DNA of 64,000 bases, from NCBI GenBank assembly GCA_963759295.1, contig CAVWYT010000011.1, positions 248,001-312,000 on the forward strand. Direction: 5' to 3'. Numbering within the stretch: position 1 is the stretch's first letter; every line of letters begins with the position of its first letter. A program made the position numbers and the translations under genes. The stretch is from WHSW01 sp963759295. Lineage in GTDB: Bacteria > Actinomycetota > Thermoleophilia > Solirubrobacterales > 70-9. The notes below the pieces were generated by a model that had not been told where the DNA came from, did not search any database, and was given only the letters and a program-made list of their open reading frames with translations. Positions 9,057 to 17,867 of the stretch are shown piece after piece.

Positions 9057-9995
9057 TCAGGCCGCGTCGATCGCGGCCGTCGCCCTCTCGACCGCGTCGT
9101 CGCCTGTGTCGTACCCGAGCGCGCGCAGCAGGTCGCCTGCGATCGCCTCGAACTCCGCCCGCTGCTCGGCGCTCATCTGCGTCCTCCAGCGGGCGACGCG
9201 GTCCTTGCTCGGCGGTTTGGTCGTCATCGCGTGGGTCGCCATCCGGCGCTCGACGCTGAGCTCCTTGGCGCGTCCCTCGGCCGGCAGCGCTCGCGCCATC
9301 TCCTTGAGCCGCTCCTCGGAGCGCTCGTGGTAGGTGAGCATCACCGGGTCCCAGGGCAGCTGGATGAACTCGCAGACGTCGCGCAGCACCGGCTCGGTGT
9401 CGAGGATCAGGTCCTCGTAGCGGATCTCCTTGTAGTGGTTGAGCTTCGGCGCGTCCTCGCGGGCCTTGCTGACCTTCTTCTCCCAGCGCCGGGCGACGTC
9501 GGCGGCGGTCAGCTCGCGCACGGTGCGGTCGAGGACCGAGAGCGCGACATCGCGCCCGTCGCGGATCACGTGCACGAATCGCGCCTCCGGGATCGCGCGC
9601 TGGATCAGGCGCATCTTCTGAACGTAGGTCGGCGTCTTCTCCCCCCAACGCGGCTTGCCCTGTTGCTCCGTGTAGGCGGCGTAGAAGGTTCGCACCGCGG
9701 GACCCGCCTTCAACTCCGGCAGGGCGCGCAGGCGACCCAGCATCTCCTCGTCGGAGAACCCGAAGTCGCCCCACTCACGCGCCGACTTCATCGCCGTCAG
9801 CGCGTCCTCGGGCGTCGCCCCCGGCTCACGCACGGCCTTGATCAAATCTGGGACGAAATGCGTTTCGGGCGGGATCGTGAGATCGGGATGGGCGTCGAGC
9901 ATCATCCGCAGCAGCGTCGTCCCGGAGCGGTTCATGCCGACCACGAACGGCACCGGCGGGCGTCGTTGGTCGCGCTTTCTCGAGAAGGGTCGCAT
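9057..9995 (-). CDS. PAPS-dependent sulfotransferase family protein
   Basis: 312 aa from an ATG at 9995. The 5'-phosphosulfate loop VVGMNRSGTTLLRMML lies near residues 18-33, followed by the family block DAHPDLTIPPETHF; the 3'-phosphate motif HVIRDGRDVALS is near residue 147. It also has the PRWGEKTPTYVQKM segment. It is the third of three consecutive sulfotransferase genes behind purQ, 14 nt after its upstream neighbour, and is followed by the two glycosyltransferases. The similarity to copies at 5796, 10010 and 11131 shows a local paralogue expansion. The acceptor is not predictable. Confidence 0.88.
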   Translation of the reverse strand: MRPFSRKRDQRRPPVPFVVGMNRSGTTLLRMMLDAHPDLTIPPETHFVPDLIKAVREPGATPEDALTAMKSAREWGDFGFSDEEMLGRLRALPELKAGPAVRTFYAAYTEQQGKPRWGEKTPTYVQKMRLIQRAIPEARFVHVIRDGRDVALSVLDRTVRELTAADVARRWEKKVSKAREDAPKLNHYKEIRYEDLILDTEPVLRDVCEFIQLPWDPVMLTYHERSEERLKEMARALPAEGRAKELSVERRMATHAMTTKPPSKDRVARWRTQMSAEQRAEFEAIAGDLLRALGYDTGDDAVERATAAIDAA

Positions 9996-10009
9996 CGGAG
10001 CGGGAGAGT

Positions 10010-11065
10010 CTAGGCGCGGCCGCGCAGGCGCGACAGCAGTCGGCGACCGCCGCCATCGCCGCGCTCGCTACGGGCCTTCGTCCCTGCCCATTCCTCGGGC
10101 GCGAGCCAATTCTCCCTCCCGGTCGCCGTCTCGTAGCCGAGCTCGTCGAGCAGGTAGCCCGCCGAGGTCTCGAACTCGGCGTTCTCCTCCTCGGTGAGCT
10201 CGGTCTTCCAGACCTGGAGGCGCTCGGGGTCGGGGGGCTTGGTGGTCAGCGCGTGGGCCGCGATCCGCTCGCCGGCCTCGCGTTCCGGGCGGCCCTTCTT
10301 GGCCGGCAGCGCGCCGGCCATCTCCTGGAGGCGCTCCTCGGCGCGCTCGTAATAGCTGAGCATCGCGGGGTCGTATTCGAGCTCGATCTGCTCGCAGACC
10401 CGCCGCAGAACCGCCTCGGTTTCGGTCACCAGGTCCTCGTAGCGGACCTCGATGTAGTGCTCGACCTCGGCGGCGTCGTCCCGCGACTTGACGATCCGCT
10501 TGCGCCACCGGCGCGCCATCTCGCGAGGGGGCAGCGGATCCTTGCCCCGCCTGACGATGCGCCGGTTCTGCGACAGCCCGGCGTCGCGCCCGTCACGGAT
10601 CACGTGGATGAACCGCGCCTCCGGCAGCGTCTTCTGGATCTTCTTCATCTTGCGGATGTAGTCGGGCGTCTTGTCGCCCCAGCGTGGCTTGCCGTGCTGC
10701 TCGGCGTAGGCGAGGTAGAAGGCGCGCAGAGCGTCGCTGGTGTTGAACGGCTCGATCGCCTCCATCCGCGCCAGCAGCGCCGACCGGTCGAGCCCGAAGT
10801 CGTTCCAGCGCCGGCGCTCGTCCTCGACGATCGCCTTGGTCGCCGTCCTCGGGTTGAAGCGAAGCCGGCCCGAGGCCTGGATCAGCGGGTTGATGAAGTG
10901 GGTCTCCGGCGGGATCGCCAGCTGCGGGTGGGCGTCGAGCATCATCCGCAGCAGGGTCGTGCCGGAGCGCCCGACGCCGACCACGAACGGGGCGGGGAAC
11001 TCGGGCTCCGAGCGCCCGCGCAGACGCCGGTTTCGCAGTGGTCTGATCGAGTAGTCGAGAGCCAT
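10010..11065 (-). CDS. PAPS-dependent sulfotransferase family protein
   Basis: 351 aa from the ATG at 11065 (MALDYSIRPLRN). The PAPS loop VVGVGRSGTTLLRMML and the block DAHPQLAIPPETHF are near residues 28-58, and HVIRDGRDAGLSQN near residue 160. In the 3'-phosphate motif the usual VALS is replaced by AGLS, but the Arg and Ser ligands remain. The C-terminal tail (about 35 residues after LGYETAT) is longer and more basic than in the paralogues. A TACTTT hexamer lies 10 nt upstream of the ATG within a 65-nt gap, so a separate promoter is possible. Confidence 0.88.
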   Translation of the reverse strand: MALDYSIRPLRNRRLRGRSEPEFPAPFVVGVGRSGTTLLRMMLDAHPQLAIPPETHFINPLIQASGRLRFNPRTATKAIVEDERRRWNDFGLDRSALLARMEAIEPFNTSDALRAFYLAYAEQHGKPRWGDKTPDYIRKMKKIQKTLPEARFIHVIRDGRDAGLSQNRRIVRRGKDPLPPREMARRWRKRIVKSRDDAAEVEHYIEVRYEDLVTETEAVLRRVCEQIELEYDPAMLSYYERAEERLQEMAGALPAKKGRPEREAGERIAAHALTTKPPDPERLQVWKTELTEEENAEFETSAGYLLDELGYETATGRENWLAPEEWAGTKARSERGDGGGRRLLSRLRGRA

Positions 11066-11130
11066 CGCAGCGCAGAAAGTAGACGCCGCCGCTCTCCGCC
11101 GTCGGGCGGGCGGATGGCGCGCGCTTCGCG

Positions 11131-12030
11131 CTAGGAGGATGGCACGTCGTAGCCGAGCTCGGCGAGCATCGCCCCGGCCACCGCCTCGAACGCCTGGCGA
11201 TCGGCGTCGCTCATCGCCACCCGCCAACCCTGCACCCGGTCCGGGTTCGGGGGCGCCGAGGCCAGCGAATGCGCCTCGAGGCGCTCGGAGGCGCTGCGCG
11301 CGCGCCGCGCCCCGCGCGCCGCGAGGTCGCCGAGCTCGGCGAGCCGCTCCGAGGCCCTCTCGTGGTAGCTCAGCATCGCGGGATCGTGGTCGAGCTCGAT
11401 CAGCTCGCAGACCCGCTCGAGCGCCTGCCCCGGGTCGGCGACCAGGTCCTCGTAGCGAAGCTCGAGGTAACGACCGCGCAGCCGCCGAGCCTGCTTGCGG
11501 GCGTTCTCGATTCGCCGGCGCCACAGCTCGGCCACCTCGGCGACGTCCTTGTCGGAGCCCATTCCGCGCGCCCGTCGCGAGAGCGCGACGTCACGCCCGT
11601 CCCGGATCAGATGAACGAAGCGCGCCTCCGGGAGGCCGGCCGCGATCGGGCGCATCCGCTTCAAGTAGCCCGGCGTCTTGTCGCCCCAGCGCGGCTTGCC
11701 CCGGCGCTCGGCGTAGAGGGTGAAGAAGGCGCGGATCACATCGGCGGCCTCGGGACGCCCGAGCGTGGCCACTCGCTCGGCGAGCTGCGCGCGATCGAGC
11801 CCGAAGTCCGCCCAACCGCGGGCGCGCACGATCGCCTCCACGAGCTCGTCGCGGCTCGCACCGGCCGCGCCGCGTTCGAGCAGCTCCGGGATGAAGTGGG
11901 TCTCCGGCGGGATCGCCAGCTGCGGGTGGGCGTCGAGCATCATCCGCAGCAGGGTCGTGCCGGAGCGCCCGACGCCGACCACGAATGGCGCCGGCGGACT
12001 CGGGGCCCGGCGCCGGCGAAGCGGGTTCAC
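11131..12030 (-). CDS. PAPS-dependent sulfotransferase, translationally coupled to purQ
   Basis: 299 aa. The GTG start (12030) overlaps the purQ stop as GTGA, so ribosomes finishing PurQ can begin this gene directly. Motifs are VVGVGRSGTTLLRMML (residues 18-33), DAHPQLAIPPETHF, RWGDKTPGYLKRM and HLIRDGRDVALSRR (near 145). The first 35 residues after the basic N terminus are nearly identical to those of the gene at 10010. The coupling to a purine gene is unusual. It makes this the first cistron of the sulfotransferase/glycosyltransferase cassette, which extends to 5796. Confidence 0.9.
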   Translation of the reverse strand: MNPLRRRRAPSPPAPFVVGVGRSGTTLLRMMLDAHPQLAIPPETHFIPELLERGAAGASRDELVEAIVRARGWADFGLDRAQLAERVATLGRPEAADVIRAFFTLYAERRGKPRWGDKTPGYLKRMRPIAAGLPEARFVHLIRDGRDVALSRRARGMGSDKDVAEVAELWRRRIENARKQARRLRGRYLELRYEDLVADPGQALERVCELIELDHDPAMLSYHERASERLAELGDLAARGARRARSASERLEAHSLASAPPNPDRVQGWRVAMSDADRQAFEAVAGAMLAELGYDVPSS

Positions 12031-12701
12031 GCCGGTGTGAGCGCCGCCGTGCGAACGATCGACTCGAACAGCGCCAGCCCGTCCGCCGAGCCGGTGAGCG
12101 GGTCGACGGCGTGCTCGGGGTGGGGCATGAGGCCGACGACGTTGCCGCGCTCGTTGGCGACCCCCGCGACGTCTGCGACCGAGCCGTTCGGGTTCTCGCC
12201 GGGCGCGTAGCGAAACACGACCCTGCCGAGCCCCTCGAGCTCGGCGAGCAGCTCCGGGGGCGCGAACCAGCGCCCGCTCATGTGCTTGACGGGGATCGAG
12301 AGTCGCCGGCCGGCCTCACAGGCGGCGGTCGCCGCGGTGGCGACGCTGACTACCTCGATCTCGACCTGGCGGCAGACGAAGCGCAGGTTCGCGTTCGGGA
12401 GCAGCGCTCCCGGTAGCAACCCCGCTTCGCAGAGGACCTGGAAGCCGTTGCAGATTCCGAGCACGGGCCCGCCCGAGGAGGCGAACTCGCGCACCGCCTC
12501 CATCGCCGGCGAGAAACGAGCGATCGCTCCCGCGCGCAGGTAGTCGCCGTAGGAGAAGCCGCCCGGGATCACCACCGCGTCGACGTCGCCGAGGTCCGAA
12601 TCCGCGTGCCAGATCAGCCGCGCCTCGCCGACCCGCTCGCAGGCGAGCACCGCGTCGCGCTCGTCGCAGGAACCCGGAAACTGGACGACGCCGAACCTCA
12701 T
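12027..12701 (-). CDS. purQ: Phosphoribosylformylglycinamidine synthase subunit PurQ (glutaminase)
   Basis: 224 aa, the usual PurQ length. It supplies ammonia from glutamine to PurL. The class I glutamine amidotransferase triad is visible: nucleophile Cys in GICNGFQVL near residue 86, and the His/Glu pair in MPHPEHAVDP near residue 195. VVIPGGFSYGDYLRAGAIARFS is the conserved oxyanion-hole region. It starts 13 nt after the purS stop and its own stop overlaps the start of a sulfotransferase gene. In most actinobacteria purL follows purQ; here purL is 7.5 kb further on. Confidence 0.97.
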   Translation of the reverse strand: MRFGVVQFPGSCDERDAVLACERVGEARLIWHADSDLGDVDAVVIPGGFSYGDYLRAGAIARFSPAMEAVREFASSGGPVLGICNGFQVLCEAGLLPGALLPNANLRFVCRQVEIEVVSVATAATAACEAGRRLSIPVKHMSGRWFAPPELLAELEGLGRVVFRYAPGENPNGSVADVAGVANERGNVVGLMPHPEHAVDPLTGSADGLALFESIVRTAALTPA

Positions 12702-12714
12702 CCAGCCGATGACC

Positions 12715-12969
12715 TCATGCCGACGAAGACCCCGCCGACCCCGGACGCAAAGCGGAGGATTCGGCGGGCAATATCTCGTAGTCCTCGACGAGCGGGTTCG
12801 CGAGCAGCTTCTCGCACAGGCCCGCGAGGTCGGCCCCGTCCTCGGCCTCGAGCTCGACCAGGCGACCGACGCGGACGTGCGAGACGCCTTCGAACCCGAG
12901 CGCCGGCAGCGCCCGCTCGACCGCCTTTCCCTGGGGATCGAGGATGCCCTGCTTGGGCCGGATCAGCAC
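12715..12969 (-). CDS. purS: Phosphoribosylformylglycinamidine synthase subunit PurS
   Basis: 84 aa as called from a GTG at 12969. PurS is the small dimeric subunit that bridges PurL and PurQ. The core VLIRPKQGILDPQGKAVE and the FEGVSHVRVGRLVEL strand match the family, and the C-terminal tail is longer than usual. The true start is uncertain. The first beta strand normally starts about five residues earlier, and in-frame codons CTG (12984) and ATC (12981) would give LIKARVLIRP or IKARVLIRP. The upstream sulfotransferase stop (TAG at 12993-12991) is in the same frame, so no longer extension is possible. Confidence 0.9.
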   Translation of the reverse strand: MLIRPKQGILDPQGKAVERALPALGFEGVSHVRVGRLVELEAEDGADLAGLCEKLLANPLVEDYEILPAESSALRPGSAGSSSA

Positions 12970-12990
12970 GCGCGCCTTGATCAGCTGAGC

Positions 12991-14013
12991 CTAGCGCCCG
13001 CTCCGGCGAGCGATGCGCTCCTCGCGGCGGCGGGCGCGGCCCATGAACCCCGCCAGCCGTGAGCGGCGAGGGGGAGGCGTCAGGTCGAGTGGCTGTCCGG
13101 GCTCGGGCTCGAGCGCGAGCAGCTCGCCGTAGCCGGCGCGCTCGAGCTCCGGCTCCATCTCGAGCAGCCGGGCGGCGCGCGCCCAGCGCGGATCGTCGCC
13201 GAGGTGGACCTCCGCCTCGCGACGGATGTTGGCGACGGCCCAATCGACGACCGAATCCGGAAGCGGGCGCCCGGTGAGCCCGTAGATGCGCTCGAGCTCG
13301 TCGCGGGGGTCGGCTCGCAGGTCCTCGAGCCGGACAAGCGCGTAGCGATCGGCGAACAGGCGCCTGCCGTCGCCGTCGGTGGTCGCGAACGCGGCCTGCC
13401 AGACCAGTAGCGGGTGCAGGAAATCGGGAATGTCGGCGGGCAGGTCGAGCGACCGCCGACGGGCGATCAGCTCCTCGGAGATCCGCCGGCTCGACCAAAG
13501 CCGGCGACCGGTGCGCGCCGTGAAGAAGGTGTCCGCGTCGGGATAGATGTCGGTGCGGCGCCGGCGTCCGAGCAGCATCGAGGCGGCGACGGCGCGCGGA
13601 TCGCGGACCAGGTGGACGATCGCCGCCCCGGGGTCGAGCTCGGCGACCGCCCCCAGCTTGTGATGCAGGCGCGTCTCCTTGATCACGACGTCGGGGCCCT
13701 GTCTCAATAGGTGGGCCAGCAGGTCACGGACGTGGTCGGGCAGCGTCGGCTCGAGCTCGAGCTCCGGGAACTCGGGTCCGCCGCAGTTGAACAGCTCGAC
13801 CTGGAGCTCGGGGTGATGCGCGCGGCGAAACCGATCGCGCAGCTCGCGGGTCCCGGCGAAGACGTCCTCGTCGCGGGCGCCGCTGCCGCCGCCGATCGTC
13901 TCGGCGTCCTCGCGCAGCGGCTCGTAAAAGCAGCGCAGGCCGGGGTCCTCGCTGAGAGCGTCGTAGAGGATCGTGGTGCCCGAGCGACGCAGCCCGCAGA
14001 CGAACAGGTTCAT
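12991..14013 (-). CDS. Sulfotransferase family protein (divergent type)
   Basis: 340 aa, ATG at 14013. The PAPS loop sits at the very N terminus (MNLFVCGLRRSGTTILYDAL), followed by HLVRDPRAVAASMLLGRR near residue 135 as the 3'-phosphate site. It lacks the AIPPETHF and DKTP blocks of the four cassette copies, so it is a separate sulfotransferase lineage. It lies between purC and purS in the same direction. A TACGCT element 6 nt upstream of the ATG suggests its own leaderless transcript, which would then also carry purS and purQ. The last 30 residues are strongly basic. Confidence 0.85.
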   Translation of the reverse strand: MNLFVCGLRRSGTTILYDALSEDPGLRCFYEPLREDAETIGGGSGARDEDVFAGTRELRDRFRRAHHPELQVELFNCGGPEFPELELEPTLPDHVRDLLAHLLRQGPDVVIKETRLHHKLGAVAELDPGAAIVHLVRDPRAVAASMLLGRRRRTDIYPDADTFFTARTGRRLWSSRRISEELIARRRSLDLPADIPDFLHPLLVWQAAFATTDGDGRRLFADRYALVRLEDLRADPRDELERIYGLTGRPLPDSVVDWAVANIRREAEVHLGDDPRWARAARLLEMEPELERAGYGELLALEPEPGQPLDLTPPPRRSRLAGFMGRARRREERIARRSGR

Positions 14014-14019
14014 CGGCTC

Positions 14020-14025
14020 AGCGTA
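14020..14025 (-). promoter_or_regulatory. Probable -10 element (TACGCT) for the sulfotransferase-purS-purQ unit
   Basis: TACGCT is six nt from the ATG at 14013, which places transcription start at or next to the A of the ATG (leaderless mRNA). The same TANNNT-N6-start arrangement recurs at several other genes here. Confidence 0.45.
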
Positions 14026-14071
14026 CGGACCGCGCCGGGAGTCGCCATCGACGGGCCCAGAGAAACGCGGC

Positions 14072-14926
<855 letters not shown>

Positions 14927-14954
14927 CCGTCGGCGATCGTAACGGCCGCGGCGG

Positions 14955-16868
14955 CTAGCCGAGCGCCTCGAAGAAGCGGGCCACGATCGGTGCCGCGAAC
15001 TGCCCGCCCGAGGGCTTGTCCTCGACCAGCATCGCCACCGCGACCTCGCCGCGCGCGGCGATGAACCAGGCGTGGGTCGGCGGCGGGTCGCCGCTCCCGT
15101 ATTCGGCGGTGCCGCTCTTGCCGATCGGCTCGCCGGGGACGCCCGCGAGCGCGGTCCCGGTCCCGCTGGTCACGACCTCGCGCATCAGCGAGCGCAGCTC
15201 GGCGAGCTGGTCGGCTCCGATCGGTGGGCCGGACCGGCGCGGGTCGTCGGCGAGCACCCGCGGGGCCCGCCAACGGCCGTCGGCGACCGCCGCGGCGACG
15301 CCCGCCATCGCCAGCGGGCTGGTGAGGATCTCGCCCTGGCCAATCATCGAGGCGGCCAGCTCGACCTCGTCGGTCGGGTCCGGCACGTCGCCGGAGAAGG
15401 CCCGGATCGGCAGCTCATAGTCCTCGCCGAGCCCGAACAGGCTCGCGGCGTGCCTCAGGTCGGTCGGTTCGAGCAGATCGGCGAGCGAGACGAAGGCGGT
15501 GTTGCACGACTGCGCGAAGTCGCGCCGGAACGGCACCGCGCCCGCGGCGCCGCCCTCGAAGTTGCGAAACGAGCGCCCGCCGACCGCGATCGTCGGCGGG
15601 CAGTGGACGATCATTTCGGGGTCGAGGCCACGCTCGAGCAACGCCGCGGTGGTGATCACCTTGAAGGTCGAGCCCGGCGGGTACCGGCCCTCGAACGCAC
15701 GGTTGAACGAGTCGTCGACCGGGCGGCTGGCCGCGGCCAGCACGTCGCCGCTCGATGGCTGCAGCGCCACCAGCGCCTCGACGTCGGCGCTCGCGCCCAG
15801 CGCATCCTCGGCCGCCACCTGCACGCGCCCGTCGAGCGTCGTGTGCAGGGGCTTGCCTCGCTCTCCCTCGACCTCGAGCAGCGTGTCGGCCGGGGTGCCG
15901 TCGGCGAGCCGCGTGATCACCCGGCGCCGAGGCGTACCGGCGAGCCGGCGTTCGAACCTCGCCTCGAGCCCCGACTGGCCGACGTTGTCGCCGACGGCGT
16001 AGGGGGCGCCGAGATCGTCTAGCTGCTCGGCTGTGATCGGCCCGACGGCGCCGAGCAGCGCGCGCGCGAACTCCTTGGTCGGCGCGAGGGGAAGCTCTCG
16101 CTGGCCGAACTCGATCCCGGCGATCGGGTCGAGTCGCTCGCGAACCGGCTCGAAGTCCGACACCCGCAGGGTGATCGCGGGGACGAAGCTCTCCGGGCCG
16201 GCCGCCGCAGCGACCGAGCGCCGCAGCGCCTTCGCATCGGCGCCGGTGGCCGCGGCGATCGCCTCCAGTGCCGCGTCGCGGTCGCGCAGCTCCCCCGGCA
16301 CGACGCCGATCTCGACCACCGGGCGGGGGACGATCAGCTTCGAGCCATGGCGGTCGACGATCGGTGCGCGGTCATAAAACGCGCGATCGGTTCCGAGCCG
16401 GCTGCCCGTCGAGTCGAGCCGCGGGTGGACGACCTCGGGCGCCCAGCGGACGCGCCACTGCTCGTTCGAGCGCACCAGCCGGACCTCGTCGTCGGTGTAG
16501 TCGAAAGCGCCGATCGCCGGAACCTCCCAGTGCATCTCGGTCGTCGCCTCGGCCCTGTCGCCGTCCTCGGAGATCTCGGCCACATCCGCCTCGAGGGTTG
16601 CGCCGTCGAGCCCGTCGACGTTCGCCTCCAAGGCGCGCGCGACCCGCCTCGGATCGCCATCGGTGAGTGCGGCGGCCGCGGCGTAGTCGCGTCGCGCGTA
16701 GGCGGCGAGGAAGTCCTCGAGCGCCGACTTCGCGCTCGGTCCGCCGGTCAGCGCGATCACCGCCACCGCCGCGACGACCGCCGCCAGCGCCACCGCCGCG
16801 GCGCCGACCACGCGGCGCCTGCGGACCTCCCGCCCGCGCTCGGCTGCGTCGTCGAACCCGTCGTGCAT
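14955..16868 (-). CDS. Penicillin-binding protein, class B transpeptidase-like
   Basis: 637 aa from the ATG at 16868. It has a short cytoplasmic segment, then one membrane anchor (VVGAAAVALAAVVAAVAVIAL, residues about 20-40). An NTF2/MecA-N-like domain (about 45-150) follows, then a dimerisation region, then the transpeptidase domain. The three catalytic signatures are present: STFK near residue 397, SCN near 454 and KSGTAEYG near 583. It cross-links peptidoglycan outside the membrane. The MecA-N domain places it with the PbpA/PBP2a-like group rather than FtsI. A longer reading frame to 16928 exists but starts without support. Confidence 0.9.
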   Translation of the reverse strand: MHDGFDDAAERGREVRRRRVVGAAAVALAAVVAAVAVIALTGGPSAKSALEDFLAAYARRDYAAAAALTDGDPRRVARALEANVDGLDGATLEADVAEISEDGDRAEATTEMHWEVPAIGAFDYTDDEVRLVRSNEQWRVRWAPEVVHPRLDSTGSRLGTDRAFYDRAPIVDRHGSKLIVPRPVVEIGVVPGELRDRDAALEAIAAATGADAKALRRSVAAAAGPESFVPAITLRVSDFEPVRERLDPIAGIEFGQRELPLAPTKEFARALLGAVGPITAEQLDDLGAPYAVGDNVGQSGLEARFERRLAGTPRRRVITRLADGTPADTLLEVEGERGKPLHTTLDGRVQVAAEDALGASADVEALVALQPSSGDVLAAASRPVDDSFNRAFEGRYPPGSTFKVITTAALLERGLDPEMIVHCPPTIAVGGRSFRNFEGGAAGAVPFRRDFAQSCNTAFVSLADLLEPTDLRHAASLFGLGEDYELPIRAFSGDVPDPTDEVELAASMIGQGEILTSPLAMAGVAAAVADGRWRAPRVLADDPRRSGPPIGADQLAELRSLMREVVTSGTGTALAGVPGEPIGKSGTAEYGSGDPPPTHAWFIAARGEVAVAMLVEDKPSGGQFAAPIVARFFEALG

Positions 16869-16926
16869 CTCGCAAGACCTACCAACGCCCACGGTTGAAC
16901 GCCGTGCGGATGGGAACTGGCGGGAC

Positions 16927-17529
16927 ATGCACGAGGTCGTTCCCGGGATCCTTCACTGGAGCGCGATTCACTCGAGCACGGGCTCGCTCGCTCACTCCTA
17001 CGCGCTGCTCGACTCGCGGACGGTGCTCGACCCGATGGTCACCGACGAGGCGCTGGACCTGCTTCGCGAGCGCCCGCCGGAGCGGGTCGTACTCACCAAC
17101 CGCCATCACTGGCGCCAGGCGGATCGGCTCGTGGCCGAGTTCGGGATCCCGGTCCTGTGCCCGGAATCGGGGCTGCACGAGTTCGAGGGCGACGAGCGCG
17201 AGGTCGTTCGGTACGCGTACGGCGACCGGCTGGCTCCCGGGGTGATCGCTCACGAGGTCGGCGCGATCTGCCCGGACGACGCCGCGATCGAGGTTCGCGT
17301 CGGTCCCGGCCTGCTCGCCTTCGCCGACGGCTTGATCCGGCGCCGGGGCGAGCTGCGGTTCGTCTCCGACCCGCTCTTGGGCGACGAGCCGGAGGAGGTC
17401 AAGGTCGGGCTCACGGCTTCGCTCGCTCGGCTTTGCGAGCTCGACTTCGACGGGCTGCTGTTTGCTCACGGCGAGCCGCTGGCGGCCGGCGGGCATCGGG
17501 CGCTGCGGGCGTTCGTCGACTCCCGCTGA
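16927..17529 (+). CDS. Metallo-beta-lactamase-like protein with degenerate metal site
   Basis: 200 aa. The overall pattern resembles the MBL fold: VVPGILHWSAIH at the start, LLDSRTVLDPM, VVLTNRHHWRQADRL where H-x-H-x-D-H should be, and LLFAHGEPLAAGG near the end. The metal motif is reduced to RHHWRQAD, without the second half D-H, so zinc-dependent hydrolysis is doubtful. No Shine-Dalgarno of good quality is seen before the ATG. It is transcribed divergently from the penicillin-binding protein gene and lies 38 bp upstream of csoR. Function unknown. Confidence 0.75.
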   Translation: MHEVVPGILHWSAIHSSTGSLAHSYALLDSRTVLDPMVTDEALDLLRERPPERVVLTNRHHWRQADRLVAEFGIPVLCPESGLHEFEGDEREVVRYAYGDRLAPGVIAHEVGAICPDDAAIEVRVGPGLLAFADGLIRRRGELRFVSDPLLGDEPEEVKVGLTASLARLCELDFDGLLFAHGEPLAAGGHRALRAFVDSR

Positions 17530-17538
17530 CGCCGGCCG

Positions 17539-17557
17539 TATACCCCCAGGTGGTATA
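17539..17557. promoter_or_regulatory. CsoR-type operator
   Basis: TATACC-CCCAGGT-GGTATA is an inverted repeat with six-base perfect arms and a C/G-tract centre, matching the known CsoR operator style. Its right edge overlaps the -10 of the csoR transcript, so bound repressor would block transcription of csoR and the coupled P450. Confidence 0.7.
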
Positions 17558-17561
17558 GACT
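17556..17561 (+). promoter_or_regulatory. Probable -10 element (TAGACT) of csoR, leaderless transcript
   Basis: TAGACT ends six nt before the csoR ATG at 17568 and shares two bases with the operator. A TATAGA reading two bases earlier is an alternative. No convincing -35 is seen. Confidence 0.5.
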
Positions 17562-17567
17562 CGGGAC

Positions 17568-17867
17568 ATGGACGACGCCAAGCACGCCGGCTACCTCGAG
17601 GACCAGGACGCGATCATGCGCCGCCTGGCGCGGATCGAGGGTCAGATCGGCGGGCTCCGCCGGATGGTGGCCGACGAGGCGTACTGCATCGACGTGCTGA
17701 CCCAGATCGCGGCCGTCAGCCGTGCGCTGGAGGGCGTCTCGCTGAAGCTTCTCACGGATCACACCAACCACTGCGTCCGCGACGCCGTCGAGGCGGGCGG
17801 CGCCGACGCGGACGACAAGGTCGACGAGCTGCTCGCCGCCGTCGAGCGCTTCGCCCGCACCCGGTGA
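17568..17867 (+). CDS. csoR: CsoR/RcnR-family metal-sensing repressor, likely Cu(I)-responsive
   Basis: 99 aa, all-alpha DUF156 family. The copper ligands show the CsoR spacing: Cys40, His65 and Cys69 (C-x24-H-x3-C), matching the C36/H61/C65 set of Mycobacterium tuberculosis CsoR. The family signature RLARIEGQIGGLRRM is at residues 19-33. CsoR binds DNA when copper-free and releases it when Cu(I) binds. The operator-like repeat directly upstream implies autoregulation. Its stop overlaps the start of a cytochrome P450 gene (GTGA), so the P450 should be under the same control. No copper ATPase or chaperone gene is nearby, which is unusual. Confidence 0.9.
   Translation: MDDAKHAGYLEDQDAIMRRLARIEGQIGGLRRMVADEAYCIDVLTQIAAVSRALEGVSLKLLTDHTNHCVRDAVEAGGADADDKVDELLAAVERFARTR

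Noticed and set aside
6820..9774. A single 984-codon frame spanning the glycosyltransferases
   Set aside because: Only its last 367 codons (from the GTG at 7923) have family motifs. The first part is out of frame with the real genes at 7920-9023 and 9057-9995.
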